From assembly GCF_052065355.1 (NCBI RefSeq), contig NZ_JBQHUF010000013.1, forward strand, positions 1 through 64,000: 64,000 nt of DNA, read 5' to 3'. Of the stretch, positions 61,135 to 64,000 are shown piece by piece (within the stretch, counting starts at the first letter, position 1; every line of letters begins with the position of its first letter). The notes beneath the pieces are model-generated. The model ran no database searches and was not told the origin of the DNA. It was given only the letters and a program-made list of their open reading frames with translations. The translations under genes and the position numbers were made by a program. Source of the DNA: Flavonifractor sp052065355. GTDB lineage: Bacteria; Bacillota; Clostridia; Oscillospirales; Oscillospiraceae.

Positions 61135-61173
61135 AATCAGAAAAACATTTGCATTGGATAGAGGGTGCCGACC

Positions 61174-61551
61174 ATGAAAACACTTCTATTTATATCATCC
61201 AATAAAATGCTGGGACAGGGGCTATCGGCAGCCATTCAATCCAAATCGGAGCTTGGCTTCCTGTGGGCGGCCCAACTCAATTATCCGCAGGCTATTGTGG
61301 GAGTTGATATTTTCCACGCTGATGTGGTGATATTGGATGTTGTGGATCAGGTGGATGTGGAGTTGGCAGTTGAGATCTGCCGTTCCATTCGGCAGAATGA
61401 GCAGAATATAAAGATCCTGCTCCTGGTCAGGCCGGAACAAGCCGTTGTGCGCAAAGTGGCTGTGGACACAAAAAATGCCGGTCTGGCAGATGACTTTGTC
61501 TTTTATGACAGCTCCCTGACCTATCTGCTCGCAAAGCTGGAGGCATTATAA
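61174..61551 (+). CDS. Pseudo-receiver (REC-like) protein, copy 2
   Basis: 125 residues. Receiver-like: first strand KTLLFISSN without the usual acidic pair, Asp55 in VVILDVVDQ at the phospho-acceptor position, and a C-terminal DDFVFYDSSLTYLLAKL shared with 41671-42057, lacking the conserved Lys. No output domain. GAGGG lies 8 nt before the ATG. It closes the cargo operon. Likely a protein-interaction module for the signalling proteins rather than a canonical response regulator. Confidence 0.72.
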   Translation: MKTLLFISSNKMLGQGLSAAIQSKSELGFLWAAQLNYPQAIVGVDIFHADVVILDVVDQVDVELAVEICRSIRQNEQNIKILLLVRPEQAVVRKVAVDTKNAGLADDFVFYDSSLTYLLAKLEAL

Positions 61552-61576
61552 TTCTATTGGCTAAATATGATTTTGA

Positions 61577-61608
61577 AGCGGCTTTGAGAAATTCAGAGCC
61601 GCTCTTCT
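61577..61608 (+). terminator. Intrinsic terminator at the end of the cargo
   Basis: AGCGGCTTTGA-GAAAT-TCAGAGCCGCT followed by CTTCTT. It ends the long operon. The rest of 61609-61920 is the non-coding right end of element 3. Confidence 0.8.
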
Positions 61609-61719
61609 TACTGCTTTTGCGACGATGCTTATGAAATTGGGGGGAGCAATAGCGGAACGGATTTCAGATAGGCGGTGGCGGTATCCGGCGGGCTGCTGTG
61701 TCCACATCGCCTTGGTTTC

Positions 61720-61745
61720 TATCTTTGTTAACAGTGTATTAAAAT
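61720..61745 (+). repeat. Element-internal repeat at right end of element 3
   Basis: TATCTTTGTTAACAGTGTAT then TAAAAT, as at 9229 and 23183. Confidence 0.75.
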
Positions 61746-61784
61746 CACTTTGATCAAAATATCTCAAAACTGTTTTGTAGCTTA

Positions 61785-61811
61785 CTGACCACACGAACAG
61801 CCACAGACAGG
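61785..61811 (+). repeat. Element-end repeat, copy 5
   Basis: CTGACCACACGAACAGCC then ACAGACAGG, 110 nt before att3; two to three changes from the other copies. Confidence 0.75.
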
Positions 61812-61920
61812 GCCGGAATGGCCGGAAATTTTGCGTTTTAAAAGTGTTGGAAAGCAATTTTCCCAGAGCGAAAATACCCGTAAACAAGAGAAAAAGATTA
61901 AAAAAATTAAAAATTTAGCG

Positions 61921-61965
61921 TTGGTAAGGATGAGGTCTCCGGTTCAAATCCGGATAGCAGCTCCA
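61921..61965 (+). other. att3: partial tRNA-Thr copy
   Basis: Identical over 45 nt to att2 (23413-23457). Right end of element 3 and left end of the decayed element 4. Followed by a hairpin terminator (AAAAGCC...GGGCTTTTTT, 61966-62002), as after the intact tRNA gene. Confidence 0.92.
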
Positions 61966-62101
61966 AAAAGCCTTGAAAACTTTGGCTTTCAGGGCTTTTT
62001 TGTTGCGATTTTTGATTTTTTGGTGTGGGTCAAAATGTGGGTCAACCTTCTGAGCCACACCGTGACCCGCACGCCGAAATGGCCGGAAAGGTTTAAACAG
62101 T

Positions 62102-62133
62102 GCCGGGCAGGAAGTTTGCGATTCCTGCCCGGC
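62102..62133. terminator. Hairpin after the decayed integrase
   Basis: GCCGGGCAGGAA...TTCCTGCCCGGC with T-rich sequence on the plus-strand side and a short T-run on the minus side; probably bidirectional. Confidence 0.8.
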
Positions 62134-62147
62134 TTTTTCTCTCTGTC

Positions 62148-63278
62148 TTACATGACCTGCTCCATAAAGCTGCCCATGGCGGTTGCTGCCTCGTCCTGCT
62201 TTTGTCTTGTTGCATGGGTGTAGGTGCGGAGTGTAAATTCTGCGTCATAGTGCCCCAGCATGGAGGACACCGTCTTTACGTTTACGCCGTTCTGGAGAGC
62301 TGTGCAAAGGTGCGCCGCAGATCGTGGAAGCGGATGTGAGGGAGCCCAGCGTCCTTCAGGAGCAGGTTTACCACCGAATCTGGGTGGTACATTTCCCCGG
62401 TAATAGGAGACAGAAACAGGTAAGGGCCGTCCGGGTGCTTGCTGTGCTCCTGGATAAGTAAATTCACTGCTGTCTGTGGGATGGATACCAAGCGGACGGA
62501 GTTTTCCGTTTTAGGCCGGGTGAGCTCCAGGGAGCCGTCCGGGTTGCGGATATACTGCTTGCCGACGGAGATCGTTTTGCTTCGGATGTCTACGTCATCC
62601 CACCGCAAAGCCACCAGCTCTCCCTTCCGCAGTCCGCTGACCAGTTTCGGATAGAAAATGGGAAGGAGATCTTGGGTTTTGGCGGCTTCCAGATAGGCGT
62701 GCATGGCCTTGGGCGGCAGAATCTGCATTTTGATCTTTCAGGGCTTTGGAGCAATACAGTCCTTGGTGGGATTCCTGGGTATCAGCCGCTCCTTGATCGC
62801 TCGTTCCAGAGCTGCATGGAGCATTAGGTGCACGCTGTGGACCGTGGTGGTGCTCAGCCCCTTTACCTGCGCCTTTCCAATGTGTATTCTGCCATCTTCC
62901 AATAACTCTTTGTAGAGCTTTTGCAGGTGCCTGGTGGTCAGCTTCTTTAGCTTGATGTCACCGATGTGAGGGATTGTGTAGGTCTCAATAATGAGATCAT
63001 AGCGATTTGCCGTGGCAATATGCACATTGGGTTTGGCGTAGAGCTTATACCAGGTGCGCAGCCAGGTAGTCACAGTGTACTCGTCTGCTGCCTTGCTGAT
63101 GTCTAAACCCTGGCACTCCTCCAGAGCTTTTTTCAGCTTTTCCTTGACTTCTCCCTGAGTCTTACCTAGGATATTCTTGATGATCTGTTTTCCGGTTTTG
63201 GGACTATACCCAGCCGTGTACCGGCCCTCCCAGCGGCCATCCCTCCGCTTCCTGATGTTGCCCTCTCCGTTAGCTCAT
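62148..63278 (-). pseudogene. Tyrosine integrase, disrupted (element 4)
   Basis: Pieces align in order with a phage-type integrase: arm-binding domain (RRDGRWEGRYTAGYSPKTGK), core domain from 63073, catalytic part (VSGLRKGELVALRWDD, HIRFHDLRRTFA) and tail (SSMLGHYDAEF, LRTYTHATR). Three lesions are visible: an extra A next to the start (ATGAGCTAAC where ATGGCTAAC is expected), an in-frame TGA at 62738-62740, and a one-base deletion near 62288 that shifts the frame before the GHY and catalytic Tyr segments. The His of HxxR is also Arg. Confidence 0.85.
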
Positions 63279-63440
63279 TTCTTTTCCAAGCAGTGTCACC
63301 TCCAGTTCTTTTGCAATTTCCTGGGCTAGCTTGAATCCGGCGATAAAGCTGGCCAGAGAGAGCTTCTCCCGCAGCGGGTTTTCCGCATCCACCAGCTGCA
63401 TCAGCTTTCGCCGTTTCGGCTGCCCAAGACAGTCCCGCAC
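63270..63440 (-). pseudogene. DUF6809-like gene fragment (element 4)
   Basis: C-terminal part only: GQPKRRKLMQLVDAENPLRE and KLSLASFIAGFKLAQEIAKE, ending in a stop that overlaps the integrase start region. The N-terminal half is replaced at about 63434-63441 by sequence containing CCCGCACTGCGGG, a motif of the candidate oriT in elements 1 and 3, suggesting a deletion joining the two regions. Confidence 0.7.
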
Positions 63441-63910
63441 TGCGGGTCGTTGTAACCTCCGCTAGTTCCAGCTGCCCTTCCCCATCCCAACGCAGGGCGC
63501 ACAGTACCCCACAGGCGGTTACGCCGCTGGTCAGAACAAAAGTGGGTGCGGGCTTCTGCCCGCAAAAACGCGTTTGGCAGCCGCTTGCGGCAAGCCAAAT
63601 GTTCTGCTTGCCCCACCCATGGGTGGGTGAAATCGCTCCCTCACCACTGCCGGCATCTATCCAGAAGCAGGAGACTATCCGTACTGCGGGGAGAGACGAT
63701 GATTTTTTCTCCTGCTTCTCTCTGTTGACAGCGTATGAGAACCGCCTTTGTTTACTGGAGTTCCCCAATAGAACCAGGAGGGCACATGGCTTTCTTAGCC
63801 GGCCCGAGGAAGGGAACTTCGAATAACTTTGTCGATGGCTGTCCGGTTTTCCACAAGACTGTAAATAATGATAATAGGCAGTTCTATATAGCCGGAAAGA
63901 AGTTGATTTT

Positions 63911-64000
63911 ATGCCTGGAAAGCGTGCACGCAAAGCATCATCTTTTCCCCGCATCTTGAAACGATTGTATCTGATGGCTGTCGTTCTATCAGCGATTATC
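63911..64000 (+). CDS. Partial gene: N-terminus of a membrane or secreted protein
   Basis: Open frame of 30 codons running off the window: MPGKRARKASSFPRILKRLY then LMAVVLSAII, a strongly basic N-terminus followed by the beginning of a hydrophobic segment. AAAGAAG is a weak ribosome site. Identity cannot be told from this part. Confidence 0.4.
   Translation, partial: MPGKRARKASSFPRILKRLYLMAVVLSAII

Larger units (their letters stand above)
23413..61920. mobile_element. Integrative mobilizable element 3 with envelope-response cargo
   Basis: 38.5 kb between identical att copies. Left module: two integrases, zinc-ribbon protein, DUF6809, MntA/HepT, relaxase, RHH protein, candidate oriT, Rep-like protein, excisionase. 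Then DUF6076 and sigma factor. Cargo from 33.4 kb: sensory and regulatory genes, SLH protein and a long lipoprotein/SPFH/AIM24/TPM operon. No type IV secretion genes or coupling ATPase were seen, so it is mobilizable and not self-conjugative. Both integrases and both att sites look intact, so it may still excise. Confidence 0.85.
61921..64000. mobile_element. Integrative element 4, decayed
   Basis: Starts at att3 with a different left end: no TTGACCACAC repeat, but GTGGGTCAA occurs twice (62025-62045). It then has a frameshifted integrase and a truncated DUF6809 gene. Downstream (63442-63910) is non-coding debris. The right end is beyond the window. A different integrase lineage thus used the same tRNA site. 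Confidence 0.65.

Noticed and set aside
61561..61887. 108-codon minus-strand open frame at the right end of element 3
   Set aside because: It crosses conserved end repeats and has no ribosome site. The stretch ending near 61720 could be a gene remnant, but I could not identify it.
23413..61920. Self-transmissible conjugative element
   Set aside because: A relaxase and accessory protein are present, but no coupling ATPase, VirB4-like ATPase or other transfer-channel genes were seen, so mobilizable is the better term.
63166..63954. 262-codon minus-strand open frame
   Set aside because: It runs through the integrase N-terminus, the DUF6809 fragment and non-coding debris in a different frame. 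A short stretch, VLTSGVTACGVLCALRWDG, faintly resembles an integrase core but is too short to call.

Overview
The window is chromosomal DNA of a low-to-mid G+C Gram-positive bacterium, most likely a gut Clostridia member of the Oscillospiraceae type. The basis is GGAGG-type ribosome sites throughout, Kdp/Ktr potassium genes of clostridial layout, an S-layer (SLH) protein typical of this group, and DUF6809/MobP-type mobile element genes. The family assignment is inference from protein flavour, not a database match.

Positions 1-1925 hold the 3' part of a 23S rRNA gene, tRNA-Lys and tRNA-Glu, a 5S rRNA gene with its own near-consensus promoter, then tRNA-Asn, -Met, -Trp, -Asp and -Thr. The tRNA-Thr(GGT) gene is an integration hotspot. 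Copies of its 3' part (starting TTGGTAAGGATGAGGTC and ending TAGCAGCTCCA) recur at 23413-23457 and 61921-61965, each followed by a terminator and a fresh integrase module. The rest of the window is therefore a tandem array of integrative elements.

Element 1 (1843 to about 9343) has two overlapping tyrosine recombinases, a DUF6809-like protein, a ribbon-helix-helix mobilization protein, a DnaD/RepA-like winged-helix protein and an excisionase. It has no relaxase; its cargo is an AlbA_2/HATPase_c_4 protein. Element 2 (about 9344-23412) has lost its integrases and joins element 1 at a collapsed junction. Its cargo is a potassium island: a kinase-less KdpD, two tiny membrane peptides, kdpABC, ktrB, ktrA, a binding-protein-like membrane protein, full KdpD and KdpE. 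Element 3 (23413-61920) is a 38.5-kb mobilizable element. It has two integrases, a zinc-ribbon protein, DUF6809, MntA/HepT toxin-antitoxin, a MobP-type relaxase with Sel1 repeats, RHH protein, candidate oriT, Rep-like protein, excisionase, and a DUF6076/sigma factor pair. Element 4 (61921 onward) is decayed.

The cargo of element 3 (33.4-61.6 kb) looks like one envelope-sensing and response system. A solute-binding lipoprotein, a membrane-tethered dCache/LuxR regulator, a zinc-ribbon protein, a binding-protein/7TM sensor, a histidine kinase and a NarL-type response regulator come first. They are followed by a degenerate receiver protein, a 1548-residue SLH surface protein, and a roughly 14-kb operon of lipoproteins, SPFH, AIM24, zinc-ribbon/membrane and TPM-domain proteins that recalls the Bacillus ydjFGHI/Psp membrane-stress genes. 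Three promoters in this cargo (33.4, 41.6 and 47.0 kb) carry the same inverted repeat, ACTACCCG-N3-CGGGTAGT or a close variant, exactly 21 nt upstream of the -10 hexamer. This points to a shared class II-type activator. It is the strongest candidate for an undescribed system in the window.
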